A stretch of 64,000 nt of DNA. Source: Betaproteobacteria bacterium. GTDB taxonomy: Bacteria; Pseudomonadota; Gammaproteobacteria; Burkholderiales; Rhodocyclaceae. The notes beneath the pieces are model-generated. The model had not been told where the DNA came from, made no database searches, and worked only from the letters and a program-made list of their open reading frames with translations. Shown here one piece after another: positions 37,616-47,300 of the stretch. The DNA is taken from positions 1-64,000 of the forward strand of contig JAPTVL010000324.1 in assembly GCA_028065725.1 (NCBI GenBank). The letters are read 5' to 3'. The translations under genes and the position numbers were made by a program. Numbering within the stretch: position 1 is the first letter of the stretch; the number at the start of each line of letters is the position of its first letter.

Positions 37616-38673
37616 CAGCTGCCGACCCGCTCCTGCAGGATCTGCCACTTGCCGTCACGCTTGCCCAGTTGCAGCACCTTGTTGCTCGAGGTCTTGAGGG
37701 TTGCCGACTTGTAGTGCTGGCGGAACTTGACCGTGGCCGTGTCGCCATCGACGCTGATGCGCAGATTCTCGTAGCTGACCTGGATCGCGCCCGGCTTGTT
37801 GATGCGCTTTTGCCGCTCGGCATCCCACGCCGCACGCGATTCGCCGCCCGGCGTCTTGAAGTCGCGGGCATAGGCGGCGAGATAGGCCTTGACGTCCTTG
37901 CGCGACCAGGCCGCGGCCCACAGCTCGATGGCCTGGGTGATTTCCGTGTTGGCGTCGCTCGCGGCCCTGGCGGGCGCTGGCTTGGCGGGTTCGGTGGGCT
38001 TGGCCGGCGTCGCCGCAGCCGGAGTGCCGGTCGCCGCGACATTCGGCGCGGGGGGCGTTGCCGCCGGAGTTTTGGGCGCTTCGGCCAGCTTGACCGGTTC
38101 CGCCGGCCGCACCTCGCCGATCGGCCTGGTACTCTTGCCCGGGCGGTTGCCGGCGCCCATCAGGTCGCGAATCAGGGCCAGCTTGTTCTGCGCGCTGGAG
38201 TTCGACGAATCGATCTGCAAGGCCTTGTCATAGGCCTGGCTGGCCAGCCGCGCATAGATGTCGCCGAGGTTCTCGTGGGCCGTGGCATACGACGGATGGG
38301 TGCGGATGGCCATTTCCAGTGCCTGCTTGGCCTTGTCGTACTGCTTCTGCTGGGCGTAGATGACGGCGAGATTGTTGTAGGGCTCGGGCAGTTCCGGATA
38401 ATCCTCGGTCAGCTTGGTGAACACCGCGATGGCCTCGTTCGGCTTGTTCATCTCGGTCAGCACGATGCCCTTGAGAAAGCGGCCCTGGGCATCCTTGGGC
38501 TTGGCCGCGAGATACTTGTCGACCTGTTCCAGCGCCTGGGCATGCTGGCCCTGCTTGATCTGTTTGCCGATGTCCTGCAGGGCGTCGGCCCGGGCGACCG
38601 GCGCCAGCGCCAGGAGAATCGCGGAAGTGGCTGTTGCGAGAAGGCGTACGGCATTGAGGTGGGTTTGGGTCAT
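37615..38673 (-). CDS. exported TPR protein with C-terminal NTF2-like domain
   Basis: A 352-residue protein with a signal peptide (LLATATSAILLALAPVARAD). It has three or four tetratricopeptide repeats (residues ~30-150, e.g. PYNNLAVIYAQQKQYDKAKQ), a Pro/Ala/Lys-rich linker, and a C-terminal NTF2-like domain (ELWAAAWSRKDVKAYLAAYA to DGKWQILQE). The C-terminal domain parallels that of the coupled L,D-transpeptidase, so the pair likely work together at the cell wall. The start ATG overlaps the stop of a small upstream frame (38670-38792) by 4 bp. The exact role is inferred. Confidence 0.85.
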   Translation of the reverse strand: MTQTHLNAVRLLATATSAILLALAPVARADALQDIGKQIKQGQHAQALEQVDKYLAAKPKDAQGRFLKGIVLTEMNKPNEAIAVFTKLTEDYPELPEPYNNLAVIYAQQKQYDKAKQALEMAIRTHPSYATAHENLGDIYARLASQAYDKALQIDSSNSSAQNKLALIRDLMGAGNRPGKSTRPIGEVRPAEPVKLAEAPKTPAATPPAPNVAATGTPAAATPAKPTEPAKPAPARAASDANTEITQAIELWAAAWSRKDVKAYLAAYARDFKTPGGESRAAWDAERQKRINKPGAIQVSYENLRISVDGDTATVKFRQHYKSATLKTSSNKVLQLGKRDGKWQILQERVGS

Positions 38674-38792
38674 GGTATATACTTCTCGTTGGCGGTTGCC
38701 CGAAAATGAATTTTGTTACGGCCGCTGCGCTTGATGCCGAAGAATCCGGCGTCAACCTGCACTGGAACTGCGTTTTCGCCGGGATAAGCCAT
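38670..38792 (-). CDS. possible 40-residue leader ORF upstream of the TPR gene
   Basis: A 40-codon frame starting MAYPGENAVPVQVDAGFFGI ends with a TGA that overlaps the TPR gene's ATG (ATGA). The middle (GFFGIKRSGRNKI) faintly recalls the end of GGDEF domains. It might be a coupled leader peptide, a decayed domain or chance. The frame also stays open upstream through the antisense of cysS, which weakens the case. Little else can be said. Confidence 0.25.
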   Translation of the reverse strand: MAYPGENAVPVQVDAGFFGIKRSGRNKIHFRATANEKYIP

Positions 38793-38924
38793 GCGGGATT
38801 CAACTTCGGATTCTAACAAGAAGCCCGCCTTCCCCACAACCTGAGCGCATTCGATCAATGGGCTGATAATGCCGGCCTTTCGTGGCCATTTCCCGCTTAA
38901 ACGCCGTCCAGACCAATTGTCCCC

Positions 38925-40295
38925 ATGCTGAAGATATACAACACCCTGGCCCGCGAGAAGCAGGCCTTCGTTCCCATTCAGCCCGGACGCGTCGACATGT
39001 ACGTCTGCGGCATGACCGTCTACGACTTCTGCCATCTCGGCCATGCCCGCGTGATGGTGGTGTTCGACATGGTGGCGCGCTGGCTGCGGGCCAGCGGCTA
39101 CCGCCTGAACTACGTGCGCAACATCACCGACATCGACGACAAGATCATCCGTCGTGCCCAGGAAAACGGCGAGACCATTCGCCAGCTGACCGACCGCTTC
39201 ATCGCCGCGATGAACCAGGATGCCGGCGCGCTGGGCGTGCTGCGGCCCGATGCCGAGCCGCGCGCCACGGAATACGTGGCGCAGATGCTGGACATGATCG
39301 GCACCCTGGAAAAGAACGGCTATGCCTATGTCGCCGAGAGCCATGACGTCTGCTACTCGGTGCGCAAGTTCGACGGCTACGGCAAGCTGTCCGGCAAGTC
39401 GCTGGAAGACCTGCGCGCCGGCGAACGCGTCGACGTCATGGCCGGCAAGCAGGATCCGCTCGACTTCGTGCTGTGGAAACACGCCCGCGACGACGAACCC
39501 GCCGAAGTCAAATGGGAATCGCCCTGGGGAACCGGCCGTCCGGGCTGGCACATCGAGTGCTCGGCGATGGGCTCGCAACTGCTCGGCAAGCACTTCGACA
39601 TCCACGGCGGCGGCCAGGACCTGCAGTTTCCCCACCACGAAAACGAGATCGCCCAGTCGGAAGGCGCGCACCACTGCCAGTTCGTCAATTACTGGATGCA
39701 CAACGGCTTCGTTCGCGTCGATGACGAAAAGATGTCGAAGTCGCTGGGCAACTTCTTCACCATCCGCGAGGTGCTGAAAAAATACGATGCCGAAGTGGTG
39801 CGCTTCTTCATCCTGCGCGCCCACTATCGCAGTCCGCTCAACTATTCCGATGTCCATCTCGACGACGCGCGCCATGCGCTGACGCGGCTGTACACCGCGC
39901 TCAAGGGCGTCACCGGCGAAGTTCCGGTGGACTGGAACGAGACGCATGCCGCGCGCTTCAAGGCAGCGCTGGACGACGACTTCGGCACGCCCGAGGCGAT
40001 GGCGGTGCTGTTCGATCTGGCCACCCTGGTCAATCGCGGCGAGTCGGCGCTGGCCGGTCAGCTCAAGGCGCTGGGTGGCGTGCTCGGTCTGCTGCAGCGC
40101 GATCCGCAAGGCTTCCTGCAGGCGGCGCCCGCAGGCGGTTTGAGCAACGAAGAGATCGAAGCAAGAGTCGGCGCCCGCGCCACGGCGAAGAAGGCGAAAA
40201 ACTTCGCCGAATCCGACCGCATCCGCGACGAACTCAAGGCCGCCGGGATCGTGCTGGAAGACGGACCGCAGGGGACGACCTGGCGCCGCGCATGA
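38925..40295 (+). CDS. cysS: cysteinyl-tRNA synthetase
   Basis: A 456-residue class I aminoacyl-tRNA synthetase. Zinc-binding C28 in [10 protein letters not shown], the HIGH-type motif HLGH at residues 37-40, the [11 protein letters not shown] zinc region, [12 protein letters not shown], and the KMSKS motif in [14 protein letters not shown] are all intact. The C-terminal domain ends TWRRA as usual. A dispersed-motif copy encodes RVGARATA in the helical tail, where relatives carry similar basic helices. It is divergent from the TPR gene, with ~130 bp of upstream sequence not otherwise assigned. Confidence 0.98.
   Translation: MLKIYNTLAREKQAFVPIQPGRVDMYVCGMTVYDFCHLGHARVMVVFDMVARWLRASGYRLNYVRNITDIDDKIIRRAQENGETIRQLTDRFIAAMNQDAGALGVLRPDAEPRATEYVAQMLDMIGTLEKNGYAYVAESHDVCYSVRKFDGYGKLSGKSLEDLRAGERVDVMAGKQDPLDFVLWKHARDDEPAEVKWESPWGTGRPGWHIECSAMGSQLLGKHFDIHGGGQDLQFPHHENEIAQSEGAHHCQFVNYWMHNGFVRVDDEKMSKSLGNFFTIREVLKKYDAEVVRFFILRAHYRSPLNYSDVHLDDARHALTRLYTALKGVTGEVPVDWNETHAARFKAALDDDFGTPEAMAVLFDLATLVNRGESALAGQLKALGGVLGLLQRDPQGFLQAAPAGGLSNEEIEARVGARATAKKAKNFAESDRIRDELKAAGIVLEDGPQGTTWRRA
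40164..40186 (-). repeat. dispersed motif inside cysS
   Basis: Plus strand AGAGTCGGCGCCCGCGCCAC followed by GGC. It encodes RVGARATA in the C-terminal helical region of CysS. Confidence 0.5.
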
Positions 40296-40339
40296 GCGCC
40301 GGTCGAGCTCCAGCCGGCCGCTGTGGCGAGGAAGCCGGA

Positions 40340-40774
40340 TCAGTAGCGCATCGGCGTCGCCAGAACCGCCATCGTCACGCGGGCGATGCACACCAGCTTG
40401 TCGGCTTCGTCGTGAATGCGCACGTCCCAGACGTGGCTGCTGCGCCCCAGGTGCGCCGGCCGCGCGGTGCCATAGACCCAGCCGTCGACCACCGCACGCA
40501 CGTGATTGGCATTGATTTCCTGGCCGACGCAATGGAATTTCGCCGGATCGACGGCAAACGCCGCCGCCCATGAAGCAAGGGTTTCCGCCAGCACCATCGA
40601 GACGCCGCCATGCAGCACGCCGGCCGGTTGCCGCGTGCGTTCATCGACCGGCATGCGCGCCCTGAGGTAGTCGTCGCCCGCCTCGATCAGCTCGATGCCG
40701 AGGTGGCCGTTGGCGCAGCCCCGGCCGCGCCGGTTGGCTTCGTCGAGGGGGAAGGTGGTATGCCAGATTGCCAT
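40340..40774 (-). CDS. hotdog-fold thioesterase (PaaI/YdiI-like)
   Basis: A 144-residue acyl-CoA thioesterase. The hotdog signature is clear: LGIELIEAGDDYLRARMPVD, then RQPAGVLHGGVSMVLAETLA with the His-Gly-Gly active-site turn, and VGQEINANHVRAV. It resembles the YdiI/MenI subgroup, which hydrolyses aromatic or hydroxynaphthoyl-CoA esters; the exact substrate is unknown. MAIWHTTFPL at 40774 is the family-like start; a frame ATG 7 codons upstream is possible. It is the last host gene before the CRISPR region, pointing away from the array. Confidence 0.88.
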   Translation of the reverse strand: MAIWHTTFPLDEANRRGRGCANGHLGIELIEAGDDYLRARMPVDERTRQPAGVLHGGVSMVLAETLASWAAAFAVDPAKFHCVGQEINANHVRAVVDGWVYGTARPAHLGRSSHVWDVRIHDEADKLVCIARVTMAVLATPMRY

Positions 40775-40849
40775 GTGGGTCGCGCTCCATTGCACTGAAA
40801 GGCCGTCATCTTAACGGGGCGCTGCGCAATCGCGCCCGCATTCGATGTC

Positions 40850-40873
40850 GCCGTAGCACCAGCGCCGACTCTT
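40850..40873 (+). repeat. dispersed motif at the CRISPR-side boundary
   Basis: GCCGTAGCACCAGCGCCGAC followed by TCTT. It lies 77 bp before the first CRISPR repeat. A same-orientation copy lies on the far side of cas9 at 47667. Confidence 0.6.
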
Positions 40874-40892
40874 GCAGACCTTGCGCAGCAAG

Positions 40893-40947
40893 AACTTCAT
40901 GGTTGGAGGGGGCGCGGCTTTTTGGCGCCTCCTGCGACCATGAAGTT
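40893..40947. other. long imperfect hairpin next to the first CRISPR repeat
   Basis: AACTTCATGGT and ACCATGAAGTT are perfect 11-bp arms. Inside them GGAGG pairs with CCTCC, and the loop contains CTTTTT. It ends 3 bp before the first repeat, at the array's 5' end as transcribed. It may insulate the array or be part of the leader; it is not downstream of a gene on either strand. Confidence 0.55.
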
Positions 40948-40950
40948 GTC

Positions 40951-42963
40951 GTTCCGGCCAGAGCGCATATCCCAATCGTCTAGAATATGCGCCAGGGGCT
41001 GACCACAGGCGGACTGTTCCGGCCAGAGCGCATATCCCAATCGTCTAGAATGCCATGCCGGGCGTGCAGTTCGCCCAGGGCGTTCCGGCCAGAGCGCATA
41101 TCCCAATCGTCTAGAATGAGCGGGCCAAGACGGCACGCGCGCAGCTGGTTCCGGCCAGAGCGCATATCCCAATCGTCTAGAATGCTTGACTGTATTTAGA
41201 TAATAGGCTAGACGTTCCGGCCAGAGCGCATATCCCAATCGTCTAGAATGCGGCCAATCCGCGCAAATACCCTTCCGAGGTTCCGGCCAGAGCGCATATC
41301 CCAATCGTCTAGAATCGGCCTTCATGGCACCCGCGACGACGAAGGGTTCCGGCCAGAGCGCATATCCCAATCGTCTAGAATCATCGCCGCCGGCGGCGAT
41401 AAGGCGCGCGAGTTCCGGCCAGAGCGCATATCCCAATCGTCTAGAATGCCGCGGTCATCCTTGAATGACAGGATCTGGTTCCGGCCAGAGCGCATATCCC
41501 AATCGTCTAGAATCAAGACCGCCGCACTGAAGGTGGTGGTGCAGTTCCGGCCAGAGCGCATATCCCAATCGTCTAGAATGTGATCGATGAATCCCAACTC
41601 ATCAAGAACGTTCCGGCCAGAGCGCATATCCCAATCGTCTAGAATTGGAGCGTCACGCATGGCGAGCACACGCTCGTTCCGGCCAGAGCGCATATCCCAA
41701 TCGTCTAGAATAGGCCACGGCGATGGAAGTGCCCAGCACCGTTCCGGCCAGAGCGCATATCCCAATCGTCTAGAATGGCGACCTGCTTTTCCACGGCCGC
41801 GGTCTCGTTCCGGCCAGAGCGCATATCCCAATCGTCTAGAATGCGGCGGCGCTGATGCCGCCGTTCAGACCCGTTCCGGCCAGAGCGCATATCCCAATCG
41901 TCTAGAATCCCTGTCATGGCGGCCAGGCGGATGGCGTGTTCCGGCCAGAGCGCATATCCCAATCGTCTAGAATAGCACGCGCTGGAAGCCACGTACAGCG
42001 CGTGTTCCGGCCAGAGCGCATATCCCAATCGTCTAGAATTCGCCGTGCATGGGCGGTATTCCGAAAACGGTTCCGGCCAGAGCGCATATCCCAATCGTCT
42101 AGAATGGATCGTCTTTACTGTCGGGCGCGATGGGTGTTCCGGCCAGAGCGCATATCCCAATCGTCTAGAATGTTGCCCGCTTCGGCCTCTATCTCCATGT
42201 CGTTCCGGCCAGAGCGCATATCCCAATCGTCTAGAATCCTTTCCGCACGAGTTCGACATGCCGCTGGGTTCCGGCCAGAGCGCATATCCCAATCGTCTAG
42301 AATTCGCCGCCGCGTGAAGGGCTGCGCCCGCCAGTTCCGGCCAGAGCGCATATCCCAATCGTCTAGAATGTATATCCCCAGCACCCGGCCGCCGCTGGTG
42401 TTCCGGCCAGAGCGCATATCCCAATCGTCTAGAATCCACGGCCGGCGCTGACATTACACACCTGGGTTCCGGCCAGAGCGCATATCCCAATCGTCTAGAA
42501 TGCTACCCGCGAACTATGGCCGGCCAGCGTGGTTCCGGCCAGAGCGCATATCCCAATCGTCTAGAATTGGCGGCACGGCGCACCCAACACCTCCCCGGTT
42601 CCGGCCAGAGCGCATATCCCAATCGTCTAGAATACCGGAGCATCCCTACTCGCAGGAGGAATGGTTCCGGCCAGAGCGCATATCCCAATCGTCTAGAATA
42701 TGACCAACGACAACCTGAGCAAGAAGGTCGTTCCGGCCAGAGCGCATATCCCAATCGTCTAGAATGCGACCAACCTGCTTGATGCGGCGCCGGGGGTTCC
42801 GGCCAGAGCGCATATCCCAATCGTCTAGAATCACGGCCAGCAGCAGCACCGACCTGACCACGTTCCGGCCAGAGCGCATATCCCAATCGTCTAGAATACG
42901 TTGATCGGGCGGCTCAGTGCCCGTGAGGTTCCGGCCAGAGCGCATATCCCAATCGTCTAGAAT
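40951..42963 (+). CRISPR. type II-C CRISPR array, 31 repeats and 30 spacers
   Basis: 31 repeats of 36 bp, all identical by eye, begin at 40951 and the last begins at 42928. Repeats start GTTCCGGCCAGAGCGCATAT and end CCCAATCGTCTAGAAT. Spacers are 30 nt except numbers 1, 12 and 15, which are 29 nt, giving a 65-66 bp period. Orientation is set by the tracrRNA: the anti-repeat at 47493-47513 is complementary to repeat bases 8-28, and the repeat's 5' GTT end follows each spacer as in other type II crRNAs. The last six repeat bases, TAGAAT, could serve as a -10 box firing into each spacer. No repeat is degenerate, even at the 3' end. Confidence 0.98.
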
Positions 42964-42974
42964 CGCTCGCAAAG

Positions 42975-43001
42975 AACCCCTTGATTCGTCAGGGGGTTTT
43001 T
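42975..43001 (+). terminator. intrinsic terminator after the last CRISPR repeat
   Basis: AACCCCTTGA, loop TTCG, TCAGGGGGTT (10-bp stem with one G-T pair) is followed by TTT. It lies 11 bp beyond the final repeat and would stop plus-strand array transcripts. It may also act on the convergent cas2 message. Confidence 0.8.
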
Positions 43002-43033
43002 CGCTTCTGGCATCATAAAAACTGGAGGCATGG

Positions 43034-43360
43034 TCAGAATAAGTCGAACTGGTCGGGCGTTTTATTGGCGGGCTGCTTGGCTTGTCCGTGGTAGCTGATG
43101 ATGCGCTCGTACTGCTTGTCGGTGAATTGCAGGATATTGACTTTACCACCTGCGGGCAGGGCCGATTCGACGTACTTGCAATAAGTATCCACCTGCGCTG
43201 GGCTGGTGCACATGCGCATATAGACGCTGAACTGGCTCATCTCGAAGCCCATGTCCAGCAGTGCATTGCGAAACTTGGTTGCGGCCTTGCGCTCGGCCTT
43301 GAGCACCACGGGCAAGTCGAACATCACCACCATCCACATCAGCCGGTACCCTGTGAGCAT
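43034..43360 (-). CDS. cas2: CRISPR-associated endoribonuclease-fold Cas2
   Basis: A 108-residue Cas2 that bridges two Cas1 dimers during spacer capture. The ferredoxin-like start MLTGYRLMWMVVMFDLPV carries the conserved Asp (residue 15) after the first strand. ERKAATKFRNALLDMGFEMSQFSVYMR is the typical second block, and FTDKQYERI lies near the C-terminus. MLTGYR at 43360 is chosen because the longer frame (start 43465) runs into cas1. It starts 13 bp after cas1 and is last in the cas9-cas1-cas2 operon, convergent with the array. The tail QFDLF is common in type II-C. Confidence 0.95.
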   Translation of the reverse strand: MLTGYRLMWMVVMFDLPVVLKAERKAATKFRNALLDMGFEMSQFSVYMRMCTSPAQVDTYCKYVESALPAGGKVNILQFTDKQYERIISYHGQAKQPANKTPDQFDLF

Positions 43361-43373
43361 GGCGGCCTGCGCT

Positions 43374-44303
43374 TCATTCGTCGCGTAAATCCTGGGCCAG
43401 CGCCAGTGGCAAACCTGGGAGAGGCAGATCGGGTTTGTCGCGCTGCCCCAGATAGACCTGTGCAATGGACGTGGCGAGCTTTTGCATACAGACCATCACA
43501 GGAGTGGCACCTATGTCGCTCTGCATATCGTCGTAGAGCGTGCGCACCAGGGCACGTTTGGCTTCCGGTGTCACATGCTGTTCTCCATTGCGCCAGAGCT
43601 GCCAGACCTTGAGGTCGATCACGGGACGAAAGGGTTCCATTAGGTCATCGACCAAGCGCATGGCGTTGTTGTCATTGCTGTGATGTAGGCCGATGCCGGG
43701 ATGTAGCCCTGCAGCGACGACAGCACGTGCCGTGGCCGACCGCAGCACGGTGTAGCCATAGTTCAACAAGGCATTGAGGCCTTCGCCATCCTGGTCGCGC
43801 CTGAAGCTATCGCCAAACAACAGATTCCAGTAGCGCCGCGCCCCTTGTGCTTCCATGTTTTCGGGGTCACCACTTTTGACCTTGCGCGCCAGTGCGGTCA
43901 ATGGGGCCGTAGGCGCGCCCGCTGCTTCCAGTGCGGCGGCTTGCTGCTCCAGTTTGGCTCGCACCACGGCAGCCCACAGGCGTTTGTGCATGGGTTGGCT
44001 GGCGGCGATCTGAGCTTCGATGCGGCGCGACTGCTCGAAATTTCCATCGATGGGAAGGAGCATGCCGACTGCGTTGTGGTTAGCTGCGCAAAGCACAAAA
44101 GGGGCGCCGCGCTCGGCCAGTGCTACCAGCAGATTATTGGTGTAGCTCAGACCGTGTGCATTGGCGATGACGGCGGCAATGTCGTCCAGCGGTACCTGCC
44201 CGAGTTCCTTTCGTTCGCCTGCCGTGTCCTGCACCACCATGAAACCGCGATGCAGGAACAGATGTCGCCGGTCGTCGGCCACTTCCACGATGCGGCCGAT
44301 CAT
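43374..44303 (-). CDS. cas1: type II CRISPR integrase Cas1
   Basis: A 309-residue spacer integrase. The metal ligands of the family are visible: a glutamate in NMEAQGARRYW (E151), His207 in GIGLHHSND and Asp220 in RLVDDLMEPFRP. The N-terminal beta domain (IVEVADDRRHLFLHRGFMVV) and AVIANAHGLSYTNNLL are type II-like. It lies 5 bp after cas9 and 13 bp before cas2. The absence of csn2 and cas4 between or after these genes classifies the locus as type II-C. Confidence 0.97.
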   Translation of the reverse strand: MIGRIVEVADDRRHLFLHRGFMVVQDTAGERKELGQVPLDDIAAVIANAHGLSYTNNLLVALAERGAPFVLCAANHNAVGMLLPIDGNFEQSRRIEAQIAASQPMHKRLWAAVVRAKLEQQAAALEAAGAPTAPLTALARKVKSGDPENMEAQGARRYWNLLFGDSFRRDQDGEGLNALLNYGYTVLRSATARAVVAAGLHPGIGLHHSNDNNAMRLVDDLMEPFRPVIDLKVWQLWRNGEQHVTPEAKRALVRTLYDDMQSDIGATPVMVCMQKLATSIAQVYLGQRDKPDLPLPGLPLALAQDLRDE

Positions 44304-44308
44304 GCCTC

Positions 44309-47300
44309 TTACGCCTTGAATCCGGGGTCGCGAAGCTCGCCGATGGGAGAGATTGTGACGCGGCGAGCTTTGGCTGTTTGCAGAGAACCGGCCTGCTTGT
44401 ACGCATATCGCCAGTTACTCTCTTTGTCACGATTGCGTGCATCGACATTGGCTTCGTTGTGATCCGCCAAGCTCAGGCGTCCCGCAGCATTGATCGAAAC
44501 GATTCGCATCAACCTTTGGCGGCCATCGATTTCAAGGCGGATGAAATCGTCGATCATGAGGCGCATGAGTAGTGGCTTGCCACTAATGCTATGGGTGGAG
44601 CCGCTCAGAGCAGCTTTGCCCCGGTTGCGTGCTACGGCATATGCCTCATAGGTCGCTGTGACTTCACCCTCCCACTTGCCTTTGCCGTTGATAACGATTT
44701 CGATGCAATGGTTGCCGTCTGGGACGTAGCCTTTGTATGCGCGAGGCTGCCCTTGGTTGTCGAAACCATGTCGTGCTAGTTGGCCAGGCGCGGAAATTGG
44801 CACAACGTATTCATTGATGCGTGCTTTGCTACCCTCAGCGGGCGCCTTTTGCACGACGGAACCATCGCGGCGAATGCCGAAGGCGGTTTCCTTGAACATG
44901 CTGCCCTCGTAGCTATGGTCAGGCTTGTGGCTGACCCAGATATGTTTTACCGCCCGCTCCACGTGATCGCGGTAAGTGACCCAAGGCAGAGGCATGGTCT
45001 CGACCAGTTTGTCAAGTTGCTTCGCGCGCGCTTGGCTGCTTGCCTGCGCGAACTTCTGCAACATGCCTTGGTCAGTGACGGCGATCACGCAGGCATCGAC
45101 GGCGTGATGGCGATGGTCATTACGGTTTTTTTCGCCCTGCAGCCCAAGGATGTCGTTCAACCCGAACTTGGCTCGCAGCATGGCCGTCATCCGGCCAGGA
45201 ATCACGCGGGTGCCCTGTGGGCAGATCAGGCCTAGATACTCACGCGCTACGCGGCTGAGATGTCTGGTGTCGTTGAGGGCGCGGGCCAGAAAGTCTTTGT
45301 CGTCGCGCAGCCATTTTTCATAGCCATCGGGGCCGAAGCGGTAGCGCTTGTTCCTCGGCATGTGTTCTGCCCGTTTCAGGATGGCATCGTAAGTCCAGCC
45401 TTCGAGTTCGAAATCCTCGCGGGCCTGAGCGGGGGTACGGTCTCCTTTGACGCGATTTGCGCGACGAGTAGCCAGTGTCTTGTTGTTGAGGCTGTCGTCC
45501 AGCGTTTGCGAGAAGGGCAGGATGTGCTCGATTTCCACTTCGTCGCTCAAGGCCATGCGCGCGCCGATTTGTACGCCGCTGTAGGGGCAGTGACGCTCGG
45601 CTATGTCGTAACTCAATTCTTCCCAAAGGATGAGTTTCTGGATGTCGGCATGCTTTACTCGTTCAGGGGCGATTTGCAGAATTCTTGCGGCATCGGCCCG
45701 GAGACGCTCGTTGCGCTTCTGGTTCTTGGCCTGCTGCTCCTGATCCTCTTTTCGCTGCTCCCAACTCTGCTTCAGGTCGCGCGCCACTTCTACGATGACC
45801 TCGGATGGATGGCCGTAGCGTTTGATGAGTGCATTGACGACTACACGTATCTGGTTCAGGCCGATGTGCACCGTGGGATTGGCGATCTTGCCGTAGCGTT
45901 TTTCGGGCAGATCATCGAGCTTGCCACTGCCGAAGCCGACATGGCGTTGCAGGTATTCGCCGTAGTAGGGCAGTTGATGGTGAGCGTGCAGTTTTTCGAT
46001 CTCTCCGGTGCCTTGGTTGATACGTTCGTGGCCCGTATCGAAAGTCAAACCGGCTATTTCGCCATGCGTGTTGAGACGGCTGTGGTGTTCGTAGCCCGCT
46101 GCCTGAACTGCCTTGTCGTAGGTAATAACTTCGGCTTGCAGCACGGGCAGGATGCGTGAAAGTGCCTTTGCGCTCAGGCTGCCGTAGCCTTCGGCCAAGC
46201 CGGTGTTTGCGATGGTTTCGGCGCGGGTCTCATCGAAGCCGAATCCCTTTTGTAACCAAGCTACCAGCGCAGCTTCGCTTTCTTCGGTCAGCAAGCGCAT
46301 CACGATGGCATCCTGCCGATCCAGCGATAAGCCGAACCAGTCCGGGCCGAAGTGTTCTTTCCTGCTCAAGATGGCGCTGGTGCTGTTTCCCTTCAATTCC
46401 TGCCGCTTTACGTCCTCCAGATTGAATTGCGTTGTACCCGGCAGTTTCAGCATTGTTTTGATCTGCGTGAAGCTGCGTTTGCTGTGACGTTCCAGCGCAT
46501 TTACCAACTCATCTCGCTGCGCCCGCGTCAGCGACTCATCACGCAAATCCTTATTCAGGATGCGCAGGTTGTTGACTTCCTGGTAGATGCGAAAGCGCTG
46601 CTGGCTGGGCAAGGCCAGCGGGGCGCGTTCTTCGTCGGGTTCCAGGGTGCAGCGGCCCGGTTTGACGGGCTTGAGCGGGCGCTGGTGCAGCAGGCAGTCC
46701 TTGAGTTCGACGCGCGCCGCTTCGGTGAATACGGCTGGGTTGAGTGCTGCTTGTTTGGACCAGAGCGCGTCGAATTCAGCTTCGATCATGGCGCGGTCGA
46801 TATAAAGATCGTAACTCTTGTCGATGCGAGTCTTGCCATCCTCTTTTTCGACGCGGCGTTCGCGGTAGCGGGCCCGCACGCCGTTACCACCCTGCATCCG
46901 CCGCCACAATAGTTCGCCCACGGCACGGGCTTTGCCATCAGCGCCGTTCGGGTCGAGTTGCTGGCGTAGGGCACTGATGGCCGTCTTGAGCGCACCGCTG
47001 TCGTTGTCCTTCTTGTCTGCTTTTCGGTTGCTTCTGAAGCCGCGTCGCTGGTTGATGTGGAACAGGGCACGGGCGAACTCGGCAGGCGTGAGTTCCTGAT
47101 CGAGCCCCTTGGCGCGCAGTTCGTAGGGGTTGAGCAATTCCAGCGCCTTGCGCTCGGCGCTGTCGGCAGGGAAGAATCCATGCTTGAGCAGCAGTGCCAT
47201 CATGCGGTGCTTGCGTTTGAGCAGACGATCGCGGCGCCGGCGCATGGCGCGTGCGGCGCGTCGGGTAACTGCCAGCGAAGAACCGTCCTTGGGGTTGCGG

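Noticed and set aside
40987..42927. Self-targeting spacers against this window
   Set aside because: No spacer was recognised by eye in the surrounding genes. A proper search of all 30 spacers against the genome is needed before saying more.
40951..42963. Long open frames with a repeating peptide (RPERISQSSR and its antisense) across the array
   Set aside because: The 66-bp repeat-spacer period is a multiple of three, so the repeat is read in the same frame each time. The frames are artefacts of the CRISPR array, not proteins.
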